From: Asparagus officinalis
Taxonomy: Eukaryota > Streptophyta > Magnoliopsida > Asparagales > Asparagaceae
Direction: 5' to 3'
Assembly: GCF_001876935.1 (NCBI RefSeq)
Contig: NC_033801.1
Location: 27,759,795-27,823,794, forward strand
DNA: 64,000 bases
Positions 1 to 10,974 of the stretch are shown here, in pieces (the stretch's first letter is position 1; each line of letters begins with the position of its first letter). A model generated the notes under the pieces. It saw only the letters and a list, made by a program, of their open reading frames with translations. It was not told where the DNA came from and made no database searches. Made by a program: the position numbers and the translations under genes.

Positions 1-3000
1 AGCTTCGAGGTCTGAATAATAATAACAATCTAACTAGGCATGCATCGCTTGATGAATTTATTAGTCAGTTGACCTCCATCAATAATTACTTCACCAGTAA
101 ATTCTCAAATGAAAATCATGAATGTTCTTCAGTTAACATGCTTGACTTGAAAGATACTATAGGAACCTCAGAATTTGCTCCAGAAAGGCCAACTTCACAT
201 AATCCTTCACCCATTTGCTTTGAGAAGTATTACCGAGAGTATATATTATCTTCTCTGGCTCGTCTGAAAGTTTTAGACAATTTGCCTATAAAAGAGGCGG
301 AGAGGGAGAAAGCAAACGAAACAATTAAGAAATATTATGAGCATATACCATATAACAGACGTTTCAAAGAAAGTGTTCTTAGTATTTTGCAAAAGCGTGA
401 AGTAGGAACAAGTGGAGCTTCTTATAAATATTCTCAGTCGAAACAGCCATATTCTAGAGGAAGTTCTCATTTGTACACCAGATCACTAGCTGCTGCAAAA
501 GTATCATCTTCTCAGAGGCCTCATTTCCATTCAATTTCCAAGTTTAAAAGTCTAATTGAAGGAATTGAGGTTTTCCGCCCACGTCAATTTGAATATCATC
601 CAGCTAACCCTAGCCTCATGGCTTTTGGGACACTGAATGGAGAACTAGTCATAATCAATCACGAAAGTCAGAAACTTGTTGGGTATCTACCATCAGTTAG
701 AGCACTTCATAGTGTTCTTGGGCTCTGTTGGCTCAAAAAATATCCATCCAAGGTATGTTATTAATTATTACCAAAATCATTAGTTGCATTTGTCAACAGT
801 TAATTTCAAGTATCTCATTATAGACAATGATAACCTTACTCGTTATAGACAGTTCCATGTTAATTCACTTCTTAGTAAATTCTCTGATCGTTTTTGGTTT
901 TCTTCTGAACAATAGCTCATTGCTGGCTCTGACAGCGGTTCTTTGCAATTGTATGATGTGAGTAAAATGGCATCAACTGTTACCGATCGATTTTGCGTTC
1001 TGGATGCTTGTGTGCACACTTTTGATGAATTTGAGCAGTTGACATCAGTTCATGTAAATTCCACTGATGACTATTTTCTGGCAAGCGGTTTCTCCAAGCA
1101 TGTTGCTTTGTATGACATAGGCAGTGGAAGGCTGCTTCAGTATCTTAAAGATTTGCATCAAGAGCATATTAACGTTGTCAAGTTTTCTCACCATTCCCCC
1201 ATGGTATTTGCTACTGCATCCTTTGACCAAAATGTTAGAATGTGGGATCTAAGACAGGGTATGTCACGACCTTGTTACACAACTTGCAGCTCAAGAGGAA
1301 ATGTTATGGTCTGTTTTTCTCCTGATGATCATTACTTACTATCTTCAGCCATCGACAATGAGGTAAGTTTTAGCTACTATTGATTGCAGGGTGACCTTTA
1401 TTTGATGACAGTGGTCTAACAAATATCTGATGCAGGTGAAGCAACTTTTGGCTGTTGATGGAAGACTTCATATGCAATTTGATATTGCTTCCATTGGAAG
1501 TTCTCGAAATTATACTAGATCATATTACATGAATGGAAGAGACCATATTATAACAGGGAGTTGTGAAGAGAATGTTGTTCGTGTTTGCTGTGCCCAAACT
1601 GGAAGGAGGCTAAGAGATATTTCTTTCGAGGTGACAATAACCTGTGTTTATTAGCACTGTTAAACTCATTAACTTGTGATATATGATTAGTTTCTGGACT
1701 ACTTTGACTCTAAATATTTTATCATAGTTCCAGTAGCTTACAAAGCCATACATATAACTTTTGTTAGGTCAATTAAGCTTGTTCCTTGTTGCAATCTTTA
1801 TAATGACATCTATGATTCTTGACAAGAAAGTGATTGGTCTAGAGAGTAGTGTTTTCATTTTTATACCCATATAATTGGTTGTTGATTACAAAATGGATAA
1901 GAAAGTTCTTCCATCCTCTAGATTACCTGAACTGAGCCCTTTAGCTGATTACCAAATGGGTAAGATTACCTATTTAGGCAACAAATTAGAAACCCAATGT
2001 AACCCTCTGATCCAATATATGGAATAATTTAAAGTGAAAATATCCAAGCGCAGATCCCTTTAAACCTGAACACTCTTCTCTGCTCTCCATCTAATGGTGC
2101 TGTCCTTCCCAAGTTGGCCTGTATGTGAACATGGCCTCTTTCCTTCCTGCCGGCGGACTATATGTTAGAACACAAGCCTACTAATTTATCCAGTATTGAC
2201 CTTCCTTCCAATATCTTAGCCTCCGTTAGAATGCAGTAACATGTATCAATATTCTTTTTTGACAAGCACTTGATAATTTATTCCTTAATGGGTTTGAAAA
2301 GTAATGAATTGGACAGTTCTGCGGCTTAGTCTGAGTACAAATTGGACACATCACACGGTCATTATTCAAGGAAAAATTCTTCCATCCCCTAGATTCTTTT
2401 GGCCCCATTTGCCCCCTCTTTTCATCGACGTTTGTTGAGTACAAAAACAACATAGGAATTAACAAACTCCCTCCCCTCCACTCAAATGATAACTGATCTC
2501 TTCTTTTCTTATCTAAACAAGACCCAAAATGCTCAAACTCATTTCATATGCTCAAAACTAATCAAAGCCCATAAATGCAGAAACTCATATGTTCGCCAAA
2601 CTTACTGATAGATCCTTTAACTTATTGATTCTTCTCGAAATTAAATCGACACCTTCAATTGAACTTGAACCCAAACATAATTAAGTAGAATTCAAAGCAA
2701 GGGCAGATCCACATGTATTTGAGGCAGGGCAAGTGCCCTACCTCAAATATGAAACCTCTATTAGTTATCTAACTAAGCTCCTTTACAGTATACTAACAAC
2801 AAAAGATGGGTGCCTAATCTCATTTGCATATTCTTCTTTCCACTACCTTATTGAAATGTAATTAAATATTATAATGATATTGGTAATTTTGAAACTTATT
2901 GTTACATCAACCCTCACTTTCTGATTTTCATAAGTTGTTTTTTTCAATAATTCATATCAAAACTTAATGTGCTAAATTTATAGAGTACGGAATTTTCATT

Positions 3001-6000
3001 TAAATATATATTTTTGTTAAATTGTGAATATTCTTAGTTTTATGGCACTTACATGTATTTTATGCTTTCATAATTGTTATTTCGCTTGCTTTTAAGCAAT
3101 GCTTATGAAAAAAAATCGGTCCCAGCGATATCTGCTTGTGTGCCTAAACTTGAATGAACGCTCCACGTCTGGTTCAAAGTGTGGATGGATCTGAGTTGCA
3201 GAGCACAAGATCTGATTGCTAAAGATGTTTCTTTTACAAAGAAATCCCGTATCCTCCTCTGAGCATCATGATGCTTCATCATTTTCATTTTGTTTTCTTT
3301 TTTCATGGTGATCCCGTGAACTTCATGAGAAATTGGAGTTTGTTAAAAGGAGCCACACTTGGTTAAGGAATTTTGACTATCTATGGTTTTCAGTTTTCAT
3401 GAAATGACTTCTTTTTATAAGAGAAGAAAGAGCTGAAGTAGGGTGACTGAGAGACAGATGAAAGCCATCTTTTTGGAGGAATTCTAATCATTGATAATTT
3501 TCATGAAAACTTTGCTGCTTTACAATATGCAGATTGCACTTTAATTCTCTGCGTTCACCATGTAGCAAGTTAAGCCTATAGCAGGGTATACCATAGGTAT
3601 ATATCATTAATGCAAAACATGGAAATAGTCTTCCTCATATAGTACATAGTACGTCTGTTCTTGCAAGCCTGCCGGGAAGGATTGTGGACTAATGAATAGA
3701 AAGATAAATATGATATGTTAAAGATCATTATTTTCTATAACTACGATATGCATCTAGATAACATGTTTATTAATGGAAATCTAACGTGGTCATTGCAGGG
3801 TAACAGTTCTAGATATTCTATGTATGTGCAATCTTTAAGAGGTGATCCATACAGGGTAAGACCTTTACTGTTAGCTATGTGCTTAAGAAAATAAATTTCC
3901 AGCTTTTTAAGTTACATACTGCGCTAATCATTATTCTGAGGGCTACTTTTAATTTTTTCACATCTATTCTGTAGGCATACTATAAGATCTAGGGTTTGCT
4001 TTTAAAGCATTTAGGTTTAATCTCAATAAGAAGAGTGTAAATACAGTTGGTAGAAACTGAGATCTTATCCCTCTCAATAGCAGTTCTTTACCATAACAGA
4101 CTGTATATGTTGATCCTGTGTTGCTGCTTATTAGATTCTCGTAGCATCATTTGCTCTTAAATTTCCTATCACAGCGACGATGCGTTCTACTTGTATTTAA
4201 ACTTTTGAGGAGTTCACTCTCCCTTGAAGTGGCAATACCAGGTACCGACTACGAGTTATTTGTCTTCTCCCTTGAACCTTCACTTTTGGCATCATGAATT
4301 AGGAAATGATGGATTACAGATTTATTCAGTGAGCTGCAATCTAATGTACTTGATGGTGCAAAATACCATTCAATTAGTTGAGCTGGCACCGGTAGTTTGC
4401 AAGTTAATGTGATTTATTTATTGCTGTTTTTCTTTCTCTCATCAATTTTTTTACAAGTTGTTTCCCTGTTGTGTAGGGGCATGTGACTGATTACCAGAGG
4501 TTCACAGTTAGATACATTTGATTATTAGGTGAAAAACTGCATCTTGAGGTTCAATGCATTAGTTGCGTTGGATTGTCATATATAATTATTAGACAAACTA
4601 CGGTGGCATGGTTTAGAATAGGTGACTAAGTCCATTATCATCAATATGATTGCAATTCCTTTTTTTTTTTGAAAAGATATGATTGCAATTCCAAGTCGTT
4701 GATCACAAGTTGGTATCAGTTGGAATTCTGTAGTCATTTGGCATAAATTTTCTGGGGTGGAGGTTTGCAGTCTCAGACTGTCAAGAGTTCTTGTATATGA
4801 CCGAGATCAGCAGGTTCACTTCAATATTGTTTTGTGGGACCATTAAAATACGTAGAGCTATAGTGTTCTTATAATTTATGTATGAAGAAGCTCCATATTT
4901 TTTTAGCGGAATGGTAGAAGTGGCGATAACCATACGATGTGATGGTTTTCAATATCACAACCATATATTGAAAACTAAAACTAATTGCTTGTATTCTTGT
5001 GTTGTGATGAGTCACCTTGCTCTTGTTTATTTTTTTAATCTCATCGTTACTCTTTAATTTCTTGCTTACTTCCTAATTATCAAGAAATATTCCCTTTTTG
5101 TGGTCGATGAATAAAACTTTTCTTCACCAAGTAAATGTTATATGTACATTACAACAACTCAGGCATTCCCGAGCGATTACGTTTACCTTCTTTATGTATG
5201 TGTATAAACACAAGAATAGACACCACTATGCCATCTTAAATATTTGATCCACCCAGTATATTGCTGCCTGCTGAGGGATTTGGAAATAGATGAAGTAGAG
5301 ACCTTAATTCTCTTTATCAGCCATCACAACTAGCTGCAGCATTCGTGTGTACTGTAGCATTTCTTTCAAACCATAGCCCACACAGTGTTGCAGCAACAAT
5401 TATTCTCTTAACAGCTGCTCTGTAATTCTTCTTCTATTGATTAATATAGTGCATTATTGTATTCCACGCACAGCTTCTCATCTTAAACCCAGACAATATC
5501 ATGATTTGATTCCTCACCTCAGCTGTGAACACACTCTCAAAGAGCAAGTGTTGCTGAGTCTAAACAGAAATACAACATCAGCAGCATGAATTATCAGTCA
5601 ACATCCCTATCTTATATAATCTTTCTTTAGTTAATAACCTGTCATGAGAAATTAATCAAAGACTGATGCCAACACACCATCTAAAAGGAATGATATCCTG
5701 ATTAGCTCTAGATATAATGAACTTCTCACCTGTGCTCCGTTGTTGTGTTTTCCTCATTAACTCAGTACTAGTACCAATTACAACATCTCTAGCATGCAAA
5801 ATTTGCTTTCAACCCCATGAATCAATGGTTCTATTTTGAACTACCCGAATATTCACCCTTCTTAGATAGGGGCCATGCACCCCACCCACATTATCCGTAG
5901 CATTTCTTTATTTAAACAAATAGCCATATCATTTTGGAAGCTGCTGCTAAAATCCAGTAATAAGCAGAAAATACACCAAGGCCACCATGCTGTTTGTCGT

Positions 6001-6857
6001 TACATAGTTGCATCATGATTGCTTCCCCGAAGAGATCTCCTACAAACCTCGTCAACTTAGGAACTTTTCTTGGTAGAAGCAAGTTACTAGACCAATATAC
6101 CAAACAATACAGTTTTAATTAATTGGAGTCTCCTTGCATGAGAAAGTTTTCTACTTTGCCTTCACTGAATCTGCATGGTGATCTTTGAATGAGGGCATCA
6201 CAATCACTGTATGAAAGCCTATTACTGACCCAAGATACTTAAAATATGTAGATAATCCTCTGTATAGCAATGAGTCTGACATATGAGCTCTCTATTCTCC
6301 TTATTACCCGCACCAAAATATATAACACACTTTGTAGGATTGGCATTGTTGAATCTGCATAGTGATCTTTGAAATATTCCCTTTTCTTTATGCAGCTTTT
6401 CCATATGAGTGTGTTAGCAGCATATATGCACCCTAGTACAAGATCTGAGATCATAAAGGTAGCGTATTTACAGTGTTCCTTATAATAGATCATCTGTTTT
6501 GAGTTTAGGGACAATTGTGGATAGACCTCCTGTAGTATTGCGGTTTTTACCTTTACAGCCACTCTAGTTTTATTTTATGATAAACCCCTTGATTGAAAAT
6601 GTTTTGACTCTTTGACCCTTACGGGGTCTATTTATCAAGTAAACTTCTCTCTTGATGGCAAGAGTCAAAAAAAATTTCACTTAGGGTCCTATCTGCAAAA
6701 ATAAAACTAGAGGGGTGTTAATTAAGGTCAAAACAGTGACACTATGTTTTGCGTTGCGTTCGTTGGTATTATATAGGTGAACTTGCTGGAATCTGGGGAT
6801 CATGTTGAAGGAGACTCTTTTGAGCACGGACATTCTGCCTCTAGTATGGGTGGTTGA
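1..6857 (+). CDS. LRR-WD40 repeat protein (DWD type), 3' part of a spliced gene
   Basis: Five exons are supported, all joined in phase 0: 1-752 (open to the window edge), 916-1362, 1436-1630, 3799-3855 and 6777-6857 (stop TGA at 6855). Introns begin GT and end AG. Exon 1 carries the last leucine-rich repeat and an LRR cap (SSLARLKVLDNLPIKEAERE), then the start of the WD40 domain. Exon 2 contains WD40 blades, including NVRMWDLRQ, whose WDxR core is the DWD box of DDB1-binding proteins. Exon 4 encodes YSMYVQSLRGDPYR and the last exon a short hydrophilic tail ending SSMGG. Family knowledge: plant LRR+DWD proteins are proposed CUL4-DDB1 substrate receptors, so a nuclear ubiquitin-ligase role is inferred. 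The N-terminus is outside the window, and a short exon between 3855 and 6777 may have been missed. Confidence 0.85.
1631..3798 (+). other. Large intron of the WD40 gene (2.2 kb)
   Basis: This AT-rich stretch lies between the exon ending ISFE and the exon starting GNSSRY. The donor is GTGACA, weaker than the other donors, and the acceptor is TTGCAG. I see no convincing gene in it. The short minus-strand ORFs at 2226-2465 and 3103-3306 have no recognisable motif. Confidence 0.6.
4644..4692. repeat. 16-bp direct repeat flanking a T-tract
   Basis: ATATGATTGCAATTCC occurs at 4644-4659 and again at 4677-4692, separated only by T11-GAAAAG. This looks like a target duplication around an almost completely 5'-truncated retroposed poly(A) tail. 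A replication-slippage duplication is the alternative. Confidence 0.5.
5440..6410 (-). pseudogene. LINE (L1-like) remnant: RT C-terminal part and zf-RVT
   Basis: Minus-strand translation gives, in order but with stops and frameshifts, features of plant L1-type ORF2 downstream of the reverse-transcriptase core: ANPTKCVIYFGAGN (6350-6300), RRLQLIKTVLFG and VYWSSNLLLPRKVPK (about 6140-6060), KQHGGLGVFSAYYW (about 5990-5945), and a zf-RVT-like block RLLTKERLYKIGM followed by DNSCC (about 5645-5580). The catalytic RT core, endonuclease and 3' poly(A) were not found, so it is a degraded fragment inserted antisense in the WD40 gene intron. Assignment rests on recalled family motifs; frames were joined by eye. 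Confidence 0.7.
6526..6745. mobile_element. MITE-like inverted repeat in the last WD40 intron
   Basis: CTCTAGTTTTATTTT at 6562-6576 reappears inverted at about 6699-6713. A second inner pair, TTTTGACTC near 6600 and GAGTCAAAA near 6661, is nested inside. The arms diverge outside the first pair and no clear target duplication is visible, so the ends are approximate. It sits only about 30 bp from the last 3' splice site. Confidence 0.55.
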
Positions 6858-7490
6858 TTTATCTTTCTATTTAGTATGCAAGTACATTGTATATATATGA
6901 CTAGTGTATGTATTTGAAGTTTAAGCATTTCGTGTCATATTTCGTGTCATGTTGAAGCCTTAAGATGTGTAATCAGCATGTATCATTCTTGTTCACTTTC
7001 TCTTGCATGTTATATAGCTGCCAACAACATATTGAAAGTTGTTTTTCATTACCCGGGCGGAGTTGAGTTTTTAGAATATGGTTGTTCTTTTTAAGTTTCA
7101 GGTTTATGGGTTTGCTTATTGCATAACCAGTTCTGGATGTGCTTGATTACTTGTAGTTTATACCGTCTAAAATCATGATAAATTATTGTTCAAAGCTTTA
7201 AGGAAATGGCGATACGAGTAATGTGCTCAAGATGGAAGTTTGTCCGTTCTTTCACGTGCCTCATTTCTGCGCTTTGCTCTCTCATTATCAATTTCCCTAC
7301 GAACTTGTTTCGAAGTCTGTTTATTGCTCTGCGCACAAAAGCTAAAGTGGTGACTACTGAAGAACCTAAAGATATGGCATGAAATGCTTAAACATACACA
7401 CGCACACGCACAAAATGGTTTTCCCAAATTCTTTGAGCTTGGGTACATGTATACTTCCTGATGCAGCTCCAGACACACCTCTGTTAACAG
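6858..7490 (+). other. 3' flank of the WD40 gene
   Basis: The 3' UTR probably lies in the first few hundred bases. I cannot place a polyadenylation site with confidence. No second gene is visible before the MITE at 7501. Confidence 0.4.
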
Positions 7491-7500
7491 AAATTTTTAA

Positions 7501-7863
7501 GGACAAATTTTCAAAACCACCCTATTTGAACATTTAATTCCAAAAGACGACCTATTTTGAACTTATTTGCAAAAACCGACTTGGTTTCAGCATTGGCGTT
7601 AAAACCAGATCGGTTTTTGTGAAAAAGCTTCCGAAAGTTTAGTGAAGATGTTAAACTTCACAGGAGTTAAACTCCCGTGAAGTTTAATGAAGTTGCTAAA
7701 CTTCACGGGAGTTTAACTCCCGTGAAGTTTCGGAATTAAAAAAAAAAAAAACCGATTTGGTTTCAGCGTCAGAGCTGAAACCAGGCCGGTTTTTGAAAAT
7801 AAGTTCAAAACAGGTTTTTTTTGGGATTAAATCTGGAAATAGGTTGGTTTTGAAAATTCGTCC
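7501..7863. mobile_element. Mutator-type MITE (363 bp) with perfect 10-bp TSD
   Basis: Long terminal inverted repeats are visible: GGACAAATTTTCAAAACCA at the left matches the inverted right end (GGACGAATTTTCAAAACCA), and similarity continues inward for about 90 bp, including AAAAACCG and GGTTTCAGC. The centre holds tandem palindromes around TTCACGGGAGTT and AACTCCCGTGAA (about 7640-7735). AAATTTTTAA flanks both ends exactly (7491-7500 and 7864-7873). A 9-11 bp duplication is typical of Mutator-like transposons. There is no coding capacity. Confidence 0.88.
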
Positions 7864-8103
7864 AAATTTTTAAAGAAACAATAGAGAAAGCAATTAAGTG
7901 TGAACAAGATGAGGAAGGCGGCCTCTCCTTGTAACAGCTAGCCTAGGCATAACTACCAAAGAAAGCACCCGAAATAAGTTATAGGGATACAAATATGTGA
8001 TGTGAAAACTCATCATAGATAACACTAGAATGGGGAGAACCATGGTGAAAATGTATTTAATGCGGCCGGTTAATGGTATTAATGGTGCACTAAAGAGATA
8101 TTA

Positions 8104-8293
8104 ATTACCGGATTTAGAGATTGGTGCCCTTATTCAAGAGTTGATATCCCTTTGTCGCACTATTAATGTGGACCAAATGCAATGGGTACTTCCGAAGACA
8201 AATGCTTATAATGCTGACTGTATCATGGGTATCCGAACATCAACATTAGCTTTCAACATCCAGTCGGTGAGGGTATCAATCGCTCTTTCGTGA
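8104..8293 (+). pseudogene. Fragment resembling the C-terminus of a LINE RNase H domain
   Basis: The frame starting near 8123 reads LIQELISLCRTIN, then VDQMQWVLPKTNAYNADC and MGIRTS. This fits the final helix-strand-ADxLAxxG pattern of the RNase H domain in plant LINEs or derived genes. It stops at 8291 and has no upstream domain, so it is an isolated remnant. Identification is by recalled pattern only. Confidence 0.4.
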
Positions 8294-8467
8294 ATAGGAG
8301 TCCGTTCTATGAGTAGTAGGAAGGAATAATCATAATTTTGTTAATCGGAATATTTGTATTACGAGAATCCTGCCGCAATGGAAAGGGTCTTTGTTATTGT
8401 AGAATTTGTACAACTGATCTGAACCATTTTCATGTTTTCCTTGCAAATTGCCTACAGCAAAGACTAA

Positions 8468-8874
8468 GGTCTCTTTTGGCAAAGGTTTTAGGAAAATAGA
8501 TTAAAGAGAAGGATTAACATTGTTAGCTAATTTGATAACCTGAAGGGTTAAATTGTTAACTCCTAAAGTAATACTTATTTTAACTCTTGGTATCATTTTT
8601 AGTGCTTGTGAATGATGAGAATTTTGACTATTTTATGTAAAAATAAAGGGGTTATCTGGTAGTCTGCCTAACTAGGAATATTAATAATCCTTACTTGAGG
8701 GATTAACTCATTTTAATCCCTCCAGAGGGGTAGTCTAACTTTTTGGTATTTGGGAAATTATAGAGGATTAACTCTTAACCCTTGTGCAGATTTTATGTGT
8801 TTGACAAGTTAAGAAGGGGTTAAGTCTCCTTAACCCTTCACCTAGCTCGTTGCTAAACTATGCCTAAACAAACC
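8468..8874. repeat. Possible hAT-like MITE
   Basis: GGTCTCTTTTGGCAAAG at 8468 is matched imperfectly by the inverted right end GGTTTGTTTAGGCATAG at 8874, and both are followed by GGTTAA-type sequence. Inner segments such as TTAACTC and GGGATTAA recur in both orientations. No 8-bp target duplication is obvious. Confidence 0.35.
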
Positions 8875-9038
8875 TGCAGGGTGCATCCCAAAGAATACTG
8901 TGGTCATTGATATTGCATTGATTTTCTTGCTAAAAAAAATACTAACACGAGTTATTAGGCTCAAACAGTTTAGTTTCAAAATGAACTACCAAAATATTAG
9001 AATAATTGTGAAACTTTGTTTTAATTCATATGCGCGCA

Positions 9039-9143
9039 TATATATGTATGTATGTATGTGTGTGTGTGTGTCTGTGTGTATGTGTGTCTATGTGTGTTTG
9101 TGTGTGAGAAAAAAAAATGTGTGTGTGTGTGTGAGAAAAAATG
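9039..9143. repeat. Microsatellite (ATGT)n/(TG)n
   Basis: An interrupted tetra- and dinucleotide tract with A-run interruptions. The two ORFs translating it (MYVCVCVCV-type) are artefacts. Confidence 0.9.
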
Positions 9144-9145
9144 TG

Positions 9146-9312
9146 TCAGCTCTATGGCATGTAACCCCCCTGAGCTGATAGTCTATTTTGCAAAATGGGT
9201 TGCCAACTCTATGGCATGTGAGCCCCCTGATAGTCACATCGGTTTGGGGGCTCACATGTAAGTGGCTTAACAGCCCATTTTGCAAAATAGGTTGTCAGCG
9301 CCTCACTACCTA
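9146..9312. repeat. Foldback (hairpin) element
   Basis: The arms ATGTGAGCCCCC and GGGGGCTCACAT pair perfectly around a loop of about 18 bp (9217-9258). Further out CTATTTTGCAAAATGGG pairs with its inverted copy at 9271-9290, and CTGATAG with the inverted CTGACAA. Outer ends are approximate and no TSD was found. The module CTCTATGGCATGT also occurs twice directly. Confidence 0.65.
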
Positions 9313-9346
9313 CGTGGCCTGATGCAATATTGTTGTGTGGTGCTCG

Positions 9347-9380
9347 TGGGCGGTGGGGGCGGGGGGTGGGGGGGGTGGGG
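9347..9380 (+). other. G-run tract with quadruplex potential
   Basis: Runs GGG, GGGGG, GGGGGG, GGGGGGGGG and GGGG are separated by one or a few bases on the + strand. This satisfies the usual four-run G4 pattern. Confidence 0.7.
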
Positions 9381-9445
9381 TGTGTGTTAAACTCAAAATA
9401 TTGAGGAAACCTCACTCTCATGTATATATAAATATGTGTGTGTGT

Positions 9446-9591
9446 ATAGAAAACAACATATTGTTTCTCTACCTTATGAAGACAATTTCAAAGAAAAGGA
9501 CATTCCTATTTTGTAAAACCCACTGAATCCATTGATAAAATTTTGAAAGAGCTTAATAAGCTAATTAAACAAAGTAATTACTCAAACATAC
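9446..9591 (+). pseudogene. Endogenous caulimovirid, segment a: RT-upstream scrap joined to coat-protein region
   Basis: 9446-9507 is nearly identical to 27204-27267, which lies just before the RT domain of the main viral copy. At 9508 the sequence switches to a different reading frame rich in E, K and L (KILKELNKLIKQ), a coiled-coil-like stretch in the coat-protein region that continues after element 1 at 18462. The join is therefore a rearrangement inside the viral copy. A (TG)n tract directly precedes it. The segment is short and non-functional. Confidence 0.6.
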
Positions 9592-10810
9592 TGCTTGCGA
9601 GAAAAATGCAAGAAAAATGTGAGAAATAAATTTGTATTAATCTCCCTAACTGACTTAGAAAAAGAATGAATACAATCTCTCATAATAATCTCTCTCTAAC
9701 TGACTTAGAAAAAAATTACAATTTCTCTTATCGGTTTCCCGATTTACAAAAGAGAGAAGGAATCGACGGAGATCCTTCCCTTTATTTAAAACTTGGTTCT
9801 TCTTGGTAACTATGGGAGTTTGAATCTTGTATCCCGTTGACGATCCGAGCACCTCGCTTCGTGGAACGTTGTCTATTCCTCTTGACTTGACATCAGGAAG
9901 AACTTGCAAGGCAAGTTTTGAACTCCCAACGAGTTTAAGAACTCTGGATGAGTTTAAGAACTCTGTAAAAGAGTTAATTTTAGAAAGGAAATTAATCATT
10001 TTTTAACTGAAATAATTCAGTAATCAATTTCCAAGTTCTTCAACTGAAACACGGTTCAAAAAGCCAATGCAAATTGCTCCAAAGCTTCAACAAAAGCCTT
10101 CATAAAAGCTCCAAAGAGTGTCGACCTCCAAGATGATCCAAAAAGATCCTTTTGTAGCTGACTTCTCATCTATTTATAGGGGTTGAAGGGGTGTAACCGA
10201 CCCCTTAAATCACTCCTTAATGAGGCTTTAATTCCCTTAATACGTGCAAAATGGTTTTGGAACTGTTTAAAATGTGTTTTAATGGGTCAAACACGAGGTT
10301 CGCATTCTGAAAATGACCTTCGCGTCTAACTAATGAAACAAGGAGCTGAGCTTCGCGTTTGAAGCTTGGAACACGGTAGTGAGCTACATGTTTTGAACTT
10401 AGAACGTGGTAGTGAACTCCGTGTTTTGAACTTGAAACGCGAAGGTGAGCTCCGTGTTTTGAACTTGAAACATGGGGATAACCCTTGCGTTTTGGGTTGA
10501 AGAGATCGTCAATTTGTAATCTCTTTTTTCGAGTGTTGCAAGAATCGTCATCTTGTAATCCTTGTATTCAGCTATTTAAAATATGAGAGTTGTCAATTTA
10601 TTACTCTCATATGTTGTTGTGAAGGCTGTCAGATCGTAACCTTCGTCTGTTGATATGGAAGTCGTCAGATTGTAACTTTCATCATCTATTATCATGAAAG
10701 TTGTTAGATTATAACTTTCATCACTCGATGTGAAAGTTGTCAGATTATAACTCTCATCATCAGTGCTTTGTGGGGATCAGCTATCCACAATAATTTTTAG
10801 ATAGCCTACA
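9592..10810 (-). repeat. Element 1, 3' LTR (left)
   Basis: It runs from TGCTTGCGAG to ATAGCCTACA and aligns along its length with 17240-18456, with frequent single-base differences, so the insertion is not recent. It contains a GC-rich minisatellite (about 10290-10490) and a stem-loop array (10499-10770). Confidence 0.85.
10499..10770. repeat. Array of about seven mini stem-loops in the LTR
   Basis: Successive units share a loop close to CGTCAGATTGTA, but the flanking arms differ from unit to unit and remain complementary: AGAGAT/ATCTCT, ATGAGAGT/ACTCTCAT, GAAGG/CCTTC, ATGAAAGTT/AACTTTCAT. The same array appears in the right LTR (18146-18410) and in the LTRs of the 28-61 kb block. Confidence 0.7.
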
Positions 10811-10974
10811 AAACCTTCTCCAAAGTTTTCAAAAGTTTACGGTTGATTGGAACAAATTTTTAAAATACTTTGGATCTCGATTTTGATCTTGGAGTTGTTG
10901 ATTCCTCATCATGGAAGACTTATTCAGTACATCCGTTTCGAAGGTATCATGAACTTGATTAAAGGGATTTGCTA

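Larger units (their letters stand above)
3856..6776 (+). other. Last intron of the WD40 gene (2.9 kb)
   Basis: The donor is GTAAGA at 3856 and the acceptor ATATAG ends at 6776. The intron contains a minus-strand LINE remnant (about 5440-6410) and an inverted-repeat element (about 6526-6745), which explain its size. The 1.5 kb before the LINE shows no gene. If the protein has another short exon after the RGDPYR segment it should be here, but none was found by eye. Confidence 0.55.

Noticed and set aside
2226..3306. Minus-strand ORFs of 79 and 67 aa in the WD40 intron
   Set aside because: No family pattern, no start context and intronic.
4161..4305. Possible extra WD40 exon after TCACAG at 4174
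   Set aside because: The open stretch has no WD40 or tail pattern and lacks a convincing donor.
4800..4850. Possible penultimate exon near the CAG at 4810
   Set aside because: A few residues looked suggestive, but it reaches a stop within ten codons and does not join in phase.
7227..7478. Minus-strand 83-aa ORF downstream of the WD40 gene
   Set aside because: Low-complexity (Cys/Ser then Arg/Glu-rich), no motif, next to a MITE.
9039..9261. ORFs across the microsatellite (Cys/Val-rich proteins)
   Set aside because: Translation of simple repeat DNA, with overlapping frames on both strands and no gene signals.
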